A stretch of 64,000 bases of DNA from Pseudomonadota bacterium (GTDB lineage Bacteria > Pseudomonadota > Alphaproteobacteria > UBA1280 > RI-95), in NCBI GenBank assembly GCA_016125375.1, contig WGLU01000001.1, positions 310,001 to 374,000 on the forward strand, read 5' to 3'. The translations under genes and the position numbers were made by a program. Shown here in pieces: positions 54,426-62,882 of this stretch (position 1 is its first letter; each line of letters starts with the position of its first letter). Below the pieces are notes generated by a model. It worked only from the letters and a program-made list of their open reading frames with translations. It ran no database searches and had not been told where the DNA came from.

Positions 54426-56360
54426 TTAAGCCGCCAGCATCGTGGGGACTTTTTTATCCATGAACTGGCGGAGCCACAACTCGATCACCATCAGCGACAG
54501 CAGCGTATACGCTCCGTCCACCTTGCCGGATTTTGTATCCGCAATCAGGGTTTCGATACCCTGTGCGTCAAATAACCCGCGGGAGAGCGCCACGTCCGAC
54601 AGAACAACATCGCGCATGAACTGTTCCTTCTCGCCCACCATCCAACTGCGGATAGGTGCGCCAAAACCAGCCTTGCTGCGGTAAATTACATGCTTGGGCA
54701 GGCGGGCTTCCATCGCTTTTTTCAGGATGTACTTCCCTTCCCCGCCACGCAGCTTCATCTCAGGCGGCAGGTCAGCAGCAAAATCCAGCAGTTTGGGGTC
54801 CAACAAGGGTACGCGTACCTCAACCCCCGCAGCCATGCTCAGCTTGTCGGTGTAGTTGAGGTTATGGTCGGGTAAAAAGCCGAACAGCTCCATGTAAAGT
54901 TGGCGGTTGAGCAGGTGCTGGCCCTGGCATTCGTCCAACGTTTCTTCCAGGTGGTCGGCACGGCGACTCGCATAGGCCTGGCGCAGTTCCGGGCTCAATA
55001 CCTGCTGCAAAATGGCGGGTTCGGTATAGTAATAAGCGGCAATCAGCGCCTGATTGGCGTTGGTCGCCAGCAGGCGGCTCAGGCGCGTAAGCCTGCGCTT
55101 GAGCGTGCTGTTGCTCACCGGCAGGCTGCTCAGCAGGCCGGCGGCGGCCTTGCGGGCAAAGGTGGGCAGGCGGCTGTCCAGCTTTTGCTTCAGGTTCATC
55201 ACCACGTGGCGGCGGTAGCCGGAGAAAATATCATCCCCGCCTGTGCCGGACATCATCACCGTCATGCCTTTGGCGCGCGCGGCGCTGCAAATCGCTTTGA
55301 CGTAAATAGGCGCAGGGTCGGCCTGCGGCTCATCCAGATAGAACACCGTTTCGGGCAGACTTTCCAGACTCGCCGAAGTCATTTCAACTTCGTTCAGGCT
55401 CACGCCGAAGGTCTTGGCTACTTCGCGAGCATAAATCACGTCCTGCCCAAAGCCTTCGCTTTCGCCGTCCTGACCGGTAAAGCTGATGCAGAAGGTCTGG
55501 ATATCCGCCGGATTTTGGACTGTTTTGGCCATGCTGGACACAACGGTGCTGGAGTCTAACCCACCCGAGAGGAATGCCCCCACGGCCACATCGGCCACCA
55601 TTTGCTCGCGCACAACCTCATCTAGCAGGTTCAGCAGGTCCTGAGGTGTTTTATCGCGGTTATACTGGGGTTTGCCCTTCACCAACGGCGCCTGCGGCGG
55701 TTGATACCACCGTGTGGTGGTCATATGTCCACCTTTGACCATCATAAAATGGCCGGGCAGCAGCTTATGCACGCTTTTGAACAGGGTTTTCTCGCCCGGC
55801 GACCATAAGTAGCTGATGTACGAGAACAATGCTTCCTCATCTACATCCCTTTTTACTTCAGGTGATTGGAGCAAAGACTTCATTTCCGACGCGAACAACA
55901 TGCCGCTCGGCGTTACAGTATAATAGAAAGGCTTGATGCCCAGATGGTCGCGTGCTGCAAAAAGCGCCTTTTCCTGCTTGTCCCAAATGGCAAAAGCAAA
56001 GATACCACTCAGTTTTTCGACCATTTTTGTGCCATAGGCATCGTACAGCGGGGTCAGGATAGCCGTGTCGGAATTGGGGTTGAACTGATAACCTTTTGCT
56101 TTAAGGTCCTCTGCCAGCTCTTTGAAATTATATATTTCACCGTTAAAGACAATCACATAACGGCCATCGACGGATTGCATGGGCTGACCAGCAGCTTCCG
56201 ACAGGTCGATGATGGACAGGCGGCGGTGCGCCAGCCCTACGCCTGCTTTGGTATCCGTCCAAACGCCATCGCCATCGGGACCGCGGTGGGCCATAACGCG
56301 GTGCATCTGCCCCAGCAGGCGGGCATTAAAGTTGCCTACATATCCGGCAATTCCGCACAT
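54426..56360 (-). CDS. asnB: Asparagine synthase (glutamine-hydrolysing)
   Basis: A 644-residue two-domain amidotransferase. Cys2 after the initiator Met ('MCGIAGYVG') is the glutaminase nucleophile, with 'HRGPDGDGVW' and 'RLSIIDLSEA' close by. The synthetase domain has the PP-loop 'FLSGGLDSSTVV'. The length exceeds Escherichia coli AsnB (554), as in the AsnB copies of polysaccharide clusters, where the product may be an amidated sugar acid rather than free asparagine. AAGGAAG precedes the start, and it follows the bi-domain oxidoreductase by 16 bp. Confidence 0.9.
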   Translation of the reverse strand: MCGIAGYVGNFNARLLGQMHRVMAHRGPDGDGVWTDTKAGVGLAHRRLSIIDLSEAAGQPMQSVDGRYVIVFNGEIYNFKELAEDLKAKGYQFNPNSDTAILTPLYDAYGTKMVEKLSGIFAFAIWDKQEKALFAARDHLGIKPFYYTVTPSGMLFASEMKSLLQSPEVKRDVDEEALFSYISYLWSPGEKTLFKSVHKLLPGHFMMVKGGHMTTTRWYQPPQAPLVKGKPQYNRDKTPQDLLNLLDEVVREQMVADVAVGAFLSGGLDSSTVVSSMAKTVQNPADIQTFCISFTGQDGESEGFGQDVIYAREVAKTFGVSLNEVEMTSASLESLPETVFYLDEPQADPAPIYVKAICSAARAKGMTVMMSGTGGDDIFSGYRRHVVMNLKQKLDSRLPTFARKAAAGLLSSLPVSNSTLKRRLTRLSRLLATNANQALIAAYYYTEPAILQQVLSPELRQAYASRRADHLEETLDECQGQHLLNRQLYMELFGFLPDHNLNYTDKLSMAAGVEVRVPLLDPKLLDFAADLPPEMKLRGGEGKYILKKAMEARLPKHVIYRSKAGFGAPIRSWMVGEKEQFMRDVVLSDVALSRGLFDAQGIETLIADTKSGKVDGAYTLLSLMVIELWLRQFMDKKVPTMLAA

Positions 56361-56376
56361 ATGTTAAACTTCCTTC

Positions 56377-58512
56377 TTAAAGGTCGATGATGCGGTTTTC
56401 TTCGATGGACTGGTGCGCCAGCAGGGTTGCCAGCGTGCTGTCGTAAACCGACTCCGGCGTAATAATGTCCGGCTCCTGGCCTTGCATCACGGCGACAAAG
56501 TTTTCCATTTCAGCCGCCTGCCCTTTGTTGATGCCTGCGCCAGCCTTTACCTTCATCTGCTTGCCATTCTGGACGATGACACCGCCGGAGAAATTATCGA
56601 TAATCCCGATCATGCCGCCGCCGAATACCTCGATGTACTCCTTGCTGAACGAGGTGTCCCCGTCAGATGTGTACAGAATATTCGCTACGCTGCCATTGTC
56701 GAACTGGATGGTAATGGCGTAGTTATCCTGCCCTTCCCCGGCCATGGCGGAGATGCGGCTGGGGCGACCGCCCGACAGGTAGCAGGCCAAGTCAACAAAG
56801 TGGCAGCCTTCGCCCAGCAAACGGCCACCGCCTTCGGACTTGTCGAGCTGCCAGTTGTCACCGGCCAGCGAGCCCGCATTGACGCGGATGGTCACCTGAC
56901 GGGCACCCACATCCTTGAAGTTCTGCATAATTGCCTGCGTGTAGGGCGAGTAGCGCCGGTTAAAGCCCACCATCAGCACACGGCCGGAGGCCTTGAGCGC
57001 ATCAAAAATCTGCTCCAGCTGGTCGGTATTCAGTGCCAGCGGCTTTTCAACAAACACGTGCTTTCCGGCCTTGAGCGCACGGATGGTCAGGTCGGCGTGG
57101 GTATCGTGGCGGGTGGTAATGACCACCGCGTCGGTACGGGTGTCCTGCAACAGGCTGTCTACGGAGTCCGCAGCGTATTCAAACTTGAACTTCTCGCCGG
57201 TTTTGCGGGCGGACAGGCCGCCTTTGGAGACAACACCCACAAAGGCCGCATCCTTGACCTGTTTCAGGGCAGGTAGCAGCACGCCGCGGGCGTACGCACC
57301 GGCGCCAATGCAGCTAATGCCGATGGTGCCTTGCTTCGCTTCGATGGAACGCAGCATCACGCGGCTGGTTTTACGCTCACCCACAGGGCGTTTGTAAGTC
57401 AATACCACACCCAGTGAGCGCTGCTCTTTGTCGCCAATCAGGGCGTAGGCATCTGCCGCATCGTCAATGTCATAGGTATGGGTGGTCAGTTTGGCCACAT
57501 CTATGCGGCCCGTTGCCATCAGGCGGATGGCCTCGGCAAGGTTCTCCCGCTCGGTCCAGCGCACCCAGCCCACGGGGTAATCCTGGCCTTTTTTCTCATA
57601 ATTCGTATCGTAGCGTCCGGGCCCGTAGGAGCGCGACACCACAAACGACAACTCTTTCTTCATAAAGGCGCCGTAGTTGACCTCGGTACCAGCTTTACCG
57701 GTCATTACCACGCGGGCGCGGTCGCGTGCCCACTTGGCGGCGCTTTCCAGCGGCTCGTTACTGTCGGTCGCAGCACAAATGATAATGCTGTCAAAACCTT
57801 TACCACCGGTGAAGGTTTTCACCTTCGCATCCGGGTTGCCGCTGCCCAGCAGGTGCACCTCGTGGGCGCCGCATTCCAGCGCCAAACCGGTGCGGTGCGG
57901 GTCGTAATCCATCCCAAAAACCTGACAACCGGCGGCGGATGCCAACTGAACGGTCAACTGCCCGACCAGACCAAGCCCCAGCACCAGCACATGGTCACCG
58001 AGGACGGCCTCGCTGTTGCGGAAACCCTGCATGGCAATGGCAGCTACGGTTGCGTAGCAGGCCTGCTCGAACGGCAGACTGCCCGGCATGGGCACAACAA
58101 GGTTTTTAGGCACAACATTGAGCTCGGCATGGTTGGCAATGCCAGCACCAGCCATCGCCACGTAGTCGCCCACTTTATAGGTTGTTTCCAGCCCTTCGCC
58201 GACGGCCACAACTTCGCCAGCGGCGGAATAGCCCAGCGGCAGAGGCTCCTCTAAGCGGGAGAACACGGCTTGCGCGGTGGAGATAATCCCGTCGCGTGCC
58301 ACACGGGCCACAACCTGCTTCACCAGGTCAGGGCGCTCGGCAGCCTTACCGGCCAGCGATTTTTGTGCAAAATCCATCAACATACGCTCCGTCCCGGCGG
58401 AGATGAGCGATGCGCGCGTTGCAACCAGCACCTCGCCTTTTCCGGGCATGGGAGACGGTACATCCAGCAGTTCCAATTGGCCGTTACGCACGTTTTGCAC
58501 AACTTGTTTCAT
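56377..58512 (-). CDS. Bi-domain oxidoreductase (MDR dehydrogenase + Gfo/Idh/MocA)
   Basis: A 711-residue fusion. Residues 1 to about 340 are an MDR (alcohol dehydrogenase-like) unit with Rossmann motif 'VLGLGLVGQLTVQLA'. About 365 to the end is a Gfo/Idh/MocA unit with 'CIGAGAYARGVLLPAL', 'VVITTRHDTHADL' and 'VEKPLALN'. Such fusions occur in surface polysaccharide loci and are thought to modify nucleotide sugars. I place the start at 58512 (GTGAGG upstream) rather than four codons earlier. It heads the asnB-gmhA unit; a terminator separates it from wecC. Confidence 0.9.
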   Translation of the reverse strand: MKQVVQNVRNGQLELLDVPSPMPGKGEVLVATRASLISAGTERMLMDFAQKSLAGKAAERPDLVKQVVARVARDGIISTAQAVFSRLEEPLPLGYSAAGEVVAVGEGLETTYKVGDYVAMAGAGIANHAELNVVPKNLVVPMPGSLPFEQACYATVAAIAMQGFRNSEAVLGDHVLVLGLGLVGQLTVQLASAAGCQVFGMDYDPHRTGLALECGAHEVHLLGSGNPDAKVKTFTGGKGFDSIIICAATDSNEPLESAAKWARDRARVVMTGKAGTEVNYGAFMKKELSFVVSRSYGPGRYDTNYEKKGQDYPVGWVRWTERENLAEAIRLMATGRIDVAKLTTHTYDIDDAADAYALIGDKEQRSLGVVLTYKRPVGERKTSRVMLRSIEAKQGTIGISCIGAGAYARGVLLPALKQVKDAAFVGVVSKGGLSARKTGEKFKFEYAADSVDSLLQDTRTDAVVITTRHDTHADLTIRALKAGKHVFVEKPLALNTDQLEQIFDALKASGRVLMVGFNRRYSPYTQAIMQNFKDVGARQVTIRVNAGSLAGDNWQLDKSEGGGRLLGEGCHFVDLACYLSGGRPSRISAMAGEGQDNYAITIQFDNGSVANILYTSDGDTSFSKEYIEVFGGGMIGIIDNFSGGVIVQNGKQMKVKAGAGINKGQAAEMENFVAVMQGQEPDIITPESVYDSTLATLLAHQSIEENRIIDL

Positions 58513-58600
58513 GGCGAGCCTCACTTAACTTAAAAAACCGTGGCAACTTTACACCAAAACCACTCTCAAGGCGACAGGAAAGCATGCCCAAAATGCGCAA

Positions 58601-58620
58601 AACCGCCCTTCCGGCGGCTT
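58601..58620 (-). terminator. Terminator after wecC
   Basis: On the minus strand CCGCC-GGAAG-GGCGG followed by TTTTGCGCATTTT, 20 bases after the wecC stop. It would separate wecC from the bi-domain oxidoreductase unit. Confidence 0.7.
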
Positions 58621-58639
58621 TGCTAAATGTTATCGCAGC

Positions 58640-59851
58640 TTATCCCATCACCCGTTCAAAAGTGCCCCGGGTATCGATAATCTGCTTGCCGGCCAACTGC
58701 CCGAGGGTAATGTCCTTAAAGGGCTTATGATCGGTCAGCATGACCAGAATGTTGGCCTGTGCCAGCGTTTCATCCAGTGTGGCCAGTTTGAAGCCGTTCA
58801 TCGCATCGACATAGGGTTCACAGACGATGATTTCCGCATTCGTTGCGCGTTTAAGCGCATGGGCAATCTCGACCGACGGTGACTCCCGCAGGTCGTCCAC
58901 ATCCGGCTTGTAGGCCATACCCAGCAGGCCAATCACAGGCTTGGTGGCAGATTTGCTGGCGGCTTCCATCACCTTGTCCACGACCCAATGGGGCTTGCCG
59001 TCGTTCACCTCACGCGCGGTGCGGATGAGCTTGGCCTCTTCCGGCGCAGCAGCAACAATAAACCACGGGTCCACCGCAATGCAGTGGCCACCGACGCCCG
59101 GACCCGGTTGCAGAATATTCACACGGGGGTGGCGGTTGGCTAAGCGGATAAGTTCCCACACGTTGATGCCCAACTTGTCACAAATCAGGGACAGCTCATT
59201 GGCAAAGGCGATATTGACATCGCGGAAGGCGTTTTCGGTCAGTTTGGCCATTTCCGCCGTGTCGGATGTTGTCTCCAGCACCTCGCCCTTCACAAAGGTA
59301 CGGTAAAAATCTGCCGCCGTTTTGGTGGACGCCTCGTCCACCCCGCCGACAACGCGGTCATTTTCCACCAACTCACGCAGGATTTGCCCCGGCAGAACCC
59401 GCTCCGGGCAATGGGCAATGTGCAGCTTGCCAACCAGCTCAGGCCGTTTGGCGTAGATAATCTCGGCCACATCCACGCGGGTTGCACCAATGGGCGATGT
59501 GGACTCCAAAATCACCAGATTCCCAGCTTCCAGTACCGTGCAGATGCTCTCGGCCGCTTTGCGGACATAGGTCATGTCGGGCTTTTTATCAGCCAGAAAC
59601 GGCGTAGGCACGGCGAGGATGAAAATATCCGCCTTCTGCGGGCTGGTGAAGGCTTTCAACTTGCCGCTCTCGACAGCTTTATGCACAGCCACGTCCAGAT
59701 CCGGCTCCACGATGTGGATTTTACCCTGATTGATAATGTCCACCACTTTGGGGTTCACGTCCATCCCCGCAACCTGATAGCCCTTGCTTGCCAGCAAGGT
59801 GGCGGTTGGCAGGCCGATGTAACCCATTCCGATAACGCTGACGGTCTTCAT
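58640..59851 (-). CDS. wecC: UDP-N-acetyl-D-mannosamine dehydrogenase
   Basis: A 403-residue UDP-sugar 6-dehydrogenase. It has the Rossmann start 'VIGMGYIGLPTATLLA', the conserved 'TENAFRDVNIAFANEL', the catalytic Cys in 'GPGVGGHCIAVDP', and 'LGMAYKPDVDDLRESPS', whose DDLRESP form is that of WecC rather than UDP-glucose dehydrogenase. It oxidises UDP-ManNAc to UDP-ManNAcA, a precursor of surface polymers. The epimerase WecB is not in the window. The start at 59851 removes 19 residues that do not fit the family. Confidence 0.9.
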   Translation of the reverse strand: MKTVSVIGMGYIGLPTATLLASKGYQVAGMDVNPKVVDIINQGKIHIVEPDLDVAVHKAVESGKLKAFTSPQKADIFILAVPTPFLADKKPDMTYVRKAAESICTVLEAGNLVILESTSPIGATRVDVAEIIYAKRPELVGKLHIAHCPERVLPGQILRELVENDRVVGGVDEASTKTAADFYRTFVKGEVLETTSDTAEMAKLTENAFRDVNIAFANELSLICDKLGINVWELIRLANRHPRVNILQPGPGVGGHCIAVDPWFIVAAAPEEAKLIRTAREVNDGKPHWVVDKVMEAASKSATKPVIGLLGMAYKPDVDDLRESPSVEIAHALKRATNAEIIVCEPYVDAMNGFKLATLDETLAQANILVMLTDHKPFKDITLGQLAGKQIIDTRGTFERVMG

Positions 59852-59955
59852 GGTGGTGTTTTCTCCAATCTGCATAAAAAACTTGCTGGGGCTATATTGC
59901 CTTGCCATGCGCCGTCGTCAAGGGTAAACAGGAGAACAAAGAGGGAGAATCGACC

Positions 59956-60786
59956 ATGCAGGCCTTTGATGAACTGATAGAGATTTGCCGTAAACTGCGC
60001 GAGCCAACCAAAGGCTGCCCATGGCATCACGAGCAGACCATCCCCTCCCTCGCGCCTCACACCCTGAGCGAAAGCTATGAGCTCATCGACGCCATCGAGG
60101 CAAACGATATGCCCAACTTGAAAGAGGAATTGGGCGATTTACTGTTCCATATTGTGCTGTACGCCCAACATGCGGCGGAGGCTGGCCAGTTTTCCATTGA
60201 AGACGTGGTAGCCGAGGTGAACGAAAAAATAAAGCGCCGCAAGCCGTATGTCTTTGATGAAGCAGTTACAGAAGCCCCAACGCTGACCACTCTGCGAGAA
60301 AATAAAGTCTGGGATAAAATCAAAAAGGCCGAGAAAGAAGCCAAAGGCGAAAAACGCGAGAGCATTCTCGACGCCACGCCACGCTCCATGCCGGCGCTTG
60401 CTGCCGCCCACGACATTCAAAAACGCGCCATCCGAGCCGGTTTCACATGGGATACCATCGAGAACTTTTATAAGAAGATCGACGAAGAACTGGCCGAGGT
60501 GAAAGAAGCCATCGCCAGCGGCGATCAAGAGCATATTACCGAAGAGGTTGGCGACATGCTGTTCGTCAGCGCCATCCTCGGCTGGTATGGCAATACAAAT
60601 CCGGAACTCGCCCTGCGACAGGCCAACGCCAAGTTTGCCCGCCGCTTCAAGTACGTTGAAAAACACATGAAGGCCGAAGGACTGGACATGGACTACAAAA
60701 ACATGGCCCGCATGGACGAGCTCTGGTTGGACGCTAAAAAGCTTGAGAAAGCCGGTAAATTGGAAGATACCGCCAAATCTGCCTGA
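59956..60786 (+). CDS. mazG: Nucleoside triphosphate pyrophosphohydrolase MazG
   Basis: A 276-residue protein with two MazG domains. The first has 'CPWHHEQTIPSLAPHTLSES' type start and the metal-binding 'NLKEELGDLLFHIV'; the second has 'EELAEVKEAI' and 'HITEEVGDMLFVSA' with ExxE pairs. It hydrolyses (d)NTPs to monophosphates and lowers mutagenic or ppGpp-related nucleotides. ATG 59956 has GAGGGAG upstream. It diverges from wecC. Confidence 0.95.
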   Translation: MQAFDELIEICRKLREPTKGCPWHHEQTIPSLAPHTLSESYELIDAIEANDMPNLKEELGDLLFHIVLYAQHAAEAGQFSIEDVVAEVNEKIKRRKPYVFDEAVTEAPTLTTLRENKVWDKIKKAEKEAKGEKRESILDATPRSMPALAAAHDIQKRAIRAGFTWDTIENFYKKIDEELAEVKEAIASGDQEHITEEVGDMLFVSAILGWYGNTNPELALRQANAKFARRFKYVEKHMKAEGLDMDYKNMARMDELWLDAKKLEKAGKLEDTAKSA

Positions 60787-60807
60787 GCGATTTGGGAATC
60801 CCTGAAA

Positions 60808-60834
60808 AAGTGCGCTGTTTGGCGCGCTTTTTTA
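60808..60834 (+). terminator. Terminator after mazG
   Basis: AAGTGCGC-TGTTTG-GCGCGCTT (one T:G pair) followed by TTTTT, 22 bases after the mazG stop and touching the end of the converging comEC gene. Confidence 0.8.
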
Positions 60835-62820
60835 TTGCCACATTCTGCCGGATGTATACGTGTATACAAGCTCATGCATTACATGAGGTTTGAGGTATAT
60901 TTCCTTTGAAATATAATTGATTACAATATGTTCGCCGGTGCATACATCCGTGTTTTGTTCTTTTTGTCCGGCAATCAGCCACATACGGTCACAATCGTCC
61001 TTTTCCGGAAGAGCATGACCATTTAGCGCCAACAGGTTTTTATCCCCTGCCAACGTATACACGCAACCGACAGCATCGCAGGGGATTGCAGCATCCGGCG
61101 CGATAACAGTTATATGGCGCATCTGCGCCATACGTTTGAGTGTAAAACGGGTATCGTCCGAAGTTGCCTGCGTTGCCAGATAGTATGTGTTCCCTGCCTT
61201 GCGTACCAGAACAGTCGCCCCGCGGTCCAGCAACAGGACATCGGGCCGCTCGGAAGCAGCAGGCAACAGGAAAAGGACAACTACCAGCAGAGCGAATGTG
61301 ACAAAAGACAGCAACTTAAGGCGTGCCATATAGAGTAAACAGCCCGCCCAAGCCAGCAGCAACACCCATAACCCGCCCTGCTGCGGTACGGTGAACACCC
61401 AATCCAACGACGCACCTGCATGGGCCAGTTTGCTTAACAGTTGACAGCTTTGGGCATACAGCGCGTCAACACGGGTTATTCCGCCTACAAACTGACCGCC
61501 CAGACTGGCAAGGGCCAGCGGCATGACCACAAAACCCATCAGCGGTATGGCCGCCAGATTGGTGATAAAGCCTGCCAGCGACACCGTACCAAAATGTAAG
61601 GCTGCCAGAGGCATCGTCGCCAAACCTGCAACGACAGATGTTGCCCATACCCCCTGCATGTAGCCGAGCCTGCGCACCCATGGCACTGTCGAGCGGCGCT
61701 CGCTCGGCTGAGCGCGACTCCAGAGTACTAGAGCAAGCGCGGCAATGAAGGACATCTGGAAGGACGGCCCCAAAGCTTCCTCCGGCCACAGCCAAACTGC
61801 CGCGATAGCGGCAAGCCCCAGAATATGCAGCGTGCTGCGTATACGGTCCAGCATGACGGCGAGCAGCAGCGCCGCAACCATCATCAGCGCGCGCATGGTC
61901 GGGATACTCATCCCCGCGAGGATGCTGTAGCCAAAAGTTGCGGCCAAGGCACATACGGCGGCAATTTTGCGGATCGGGTAATGCAGCGTCAGCGCCGGCC
62001 ATAGCGCCAAAAGGCGTTGCAGACCAAAAAACACCATACCGGCGACCATCCCCACATGCAGGCCAGAAATGGCCATCAGGTGGGCCAGACCACTGGCACG
62101 GAAGTCTCCCGCCACGTCATCTTTAACATACCCGCGCACACCGGTTGTCAGGGCTGCCGCGACGCCGTTAAACGCCCCCAGTCTGGCAGCAATACGGCTA
62201 CGCACCATGGCCAGCCTGTCCAACAGCAACCGTTGCTCGGGCGGTGTGCTGTAAAAGTCCCCAAGGACCATGCCGGAGGCCCCTATTCCGTCCCAAAAGG
62301 CGCTGCGGCGGTTATTATAATCGCCGTCAAAGGCGGGCAAGGCAGGCGCGAAGAGCTGCGCCTCCGCACTGACGATATCGCCTATCGCCAGTTTGGCCGC
62401 ACGGCTGGCATGCACACTGAGGCGGATACGCGGGGGTACAATATCGCCTTGCGCACCGTACCCTTCTGTCCCCTCCAGCGTCAGACGCAGATAGGGTGGA
62501 TTGGCTTCCATGGCGCTGACGTGACCGGTTACCCAGAGCCGCGTGCCATTGTATCGGGCGTCCAGCAAGGGTGTGGACAGTAGACGGGCATGCAGCGCGC
62601 AGACTGTCACGGTTGCCAGTACCATCGCCCCTGCGGCAACCCCGACATAGACCAGCGGCCAGCGGCGCGCAAACACGGCAAAGCCCACTGCTACCATTGA
62701 CAACGTAGCCGCGACTGCTACATTTGGCTCGGACGGCAGGACAAAATACAGCCACACCCCTGCAAAAGCCGCAAACGCAAGCACGAGTGTGTGCCCTGCG
62801 TGGCCGAACAGACGGGTCAT
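60832..62820 (-). CDS. comEC: ComEC/Rec2 family membrane protein
   Basis: A protein of about 662 residues from ATG 62820 (a TTG at 62841 would add seven). It has an N-terminal DUF4131 part with three helices and an OB-like segment, then the competence domain with 'LAHLMAISGLHVGMVAGMVF', and many membrane helices to about residue 520. The last 140 residues keep only traces of a lactamase-like end and lack its His ligands, as in many alphaproteobacterial ComECs. It would form the inner-membrane channel for single-stranded DNA uptake. It is divergent from gltX. Confidence 0.9.
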   Translation of the reverse strand: MTRLFGHAGHTLVLAFAAFAGVWLYFVLPSEPNVAVAATLSMVAVGFAVFARRWPLVYVGVAAGAMVLATVTVCALHARLLSTPLLDARYNGTRLWVTGHVSAMEANPPYLRLTLEGTEGYGAQGDIVPPRIRLSVHASRAAKLAIGDIVSAEAQLFAPALPAFDGDYNNRRSAFWDGIGASGMVLGDFYSTPPEQRLLLDRLAMVRSRIAARLGAFNGVAAALTTGVRGYVKDDVAGDFRASGLAHLMAISGLHVGMVAGMVFFGLQRLLALWPALTLHYPIRKIAAVCALAATFGYSILAGMSIPTMRALMMVAALLLAVMLDRIRSTLHILGLAAIAAVWLWPEEALGPSFQMSFIAALALVLWSRAQPSERRSTVPWVRRLGYMQGVWATSVVAGLATMPLAALHFGTVSLAGFITNLAAIPLMGFVVMPLALASLGGQFVGGITRVDALYAQSCQLLSKLAHAGASLDWVFTVPQQGGLWVLLLAWAGCLLYMARLKLLSFVTFALLVVVLFLLPAASERPDVLLLDRGATVLVRKAGNTYYLATQATSDDTRFTLKRMAQMRHITVIAPDAAIPCDAVGCVYTLAGDKNLLALNGHALPEKDDCDRMWLIAGQKEQNTDVCTGEHIVINYISKEIYLKPHVMHELVYTYTSGRMWQ

Positions 62821-62882
62821 GGCATCCAGATGTTTTGTCAAAGCCGTTTAACCGATTAATACAAGTGAGAGCACTCTACCCC

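Noticed and set aside
60832-62820. ComEC as a truncated gene because the lactamase-like domain is missing
   Set aside because: The protein is full length for the alphaproteobacterial form and ends in sequence with matching degenerate remains, so a lineage trait is more likely than truncation.
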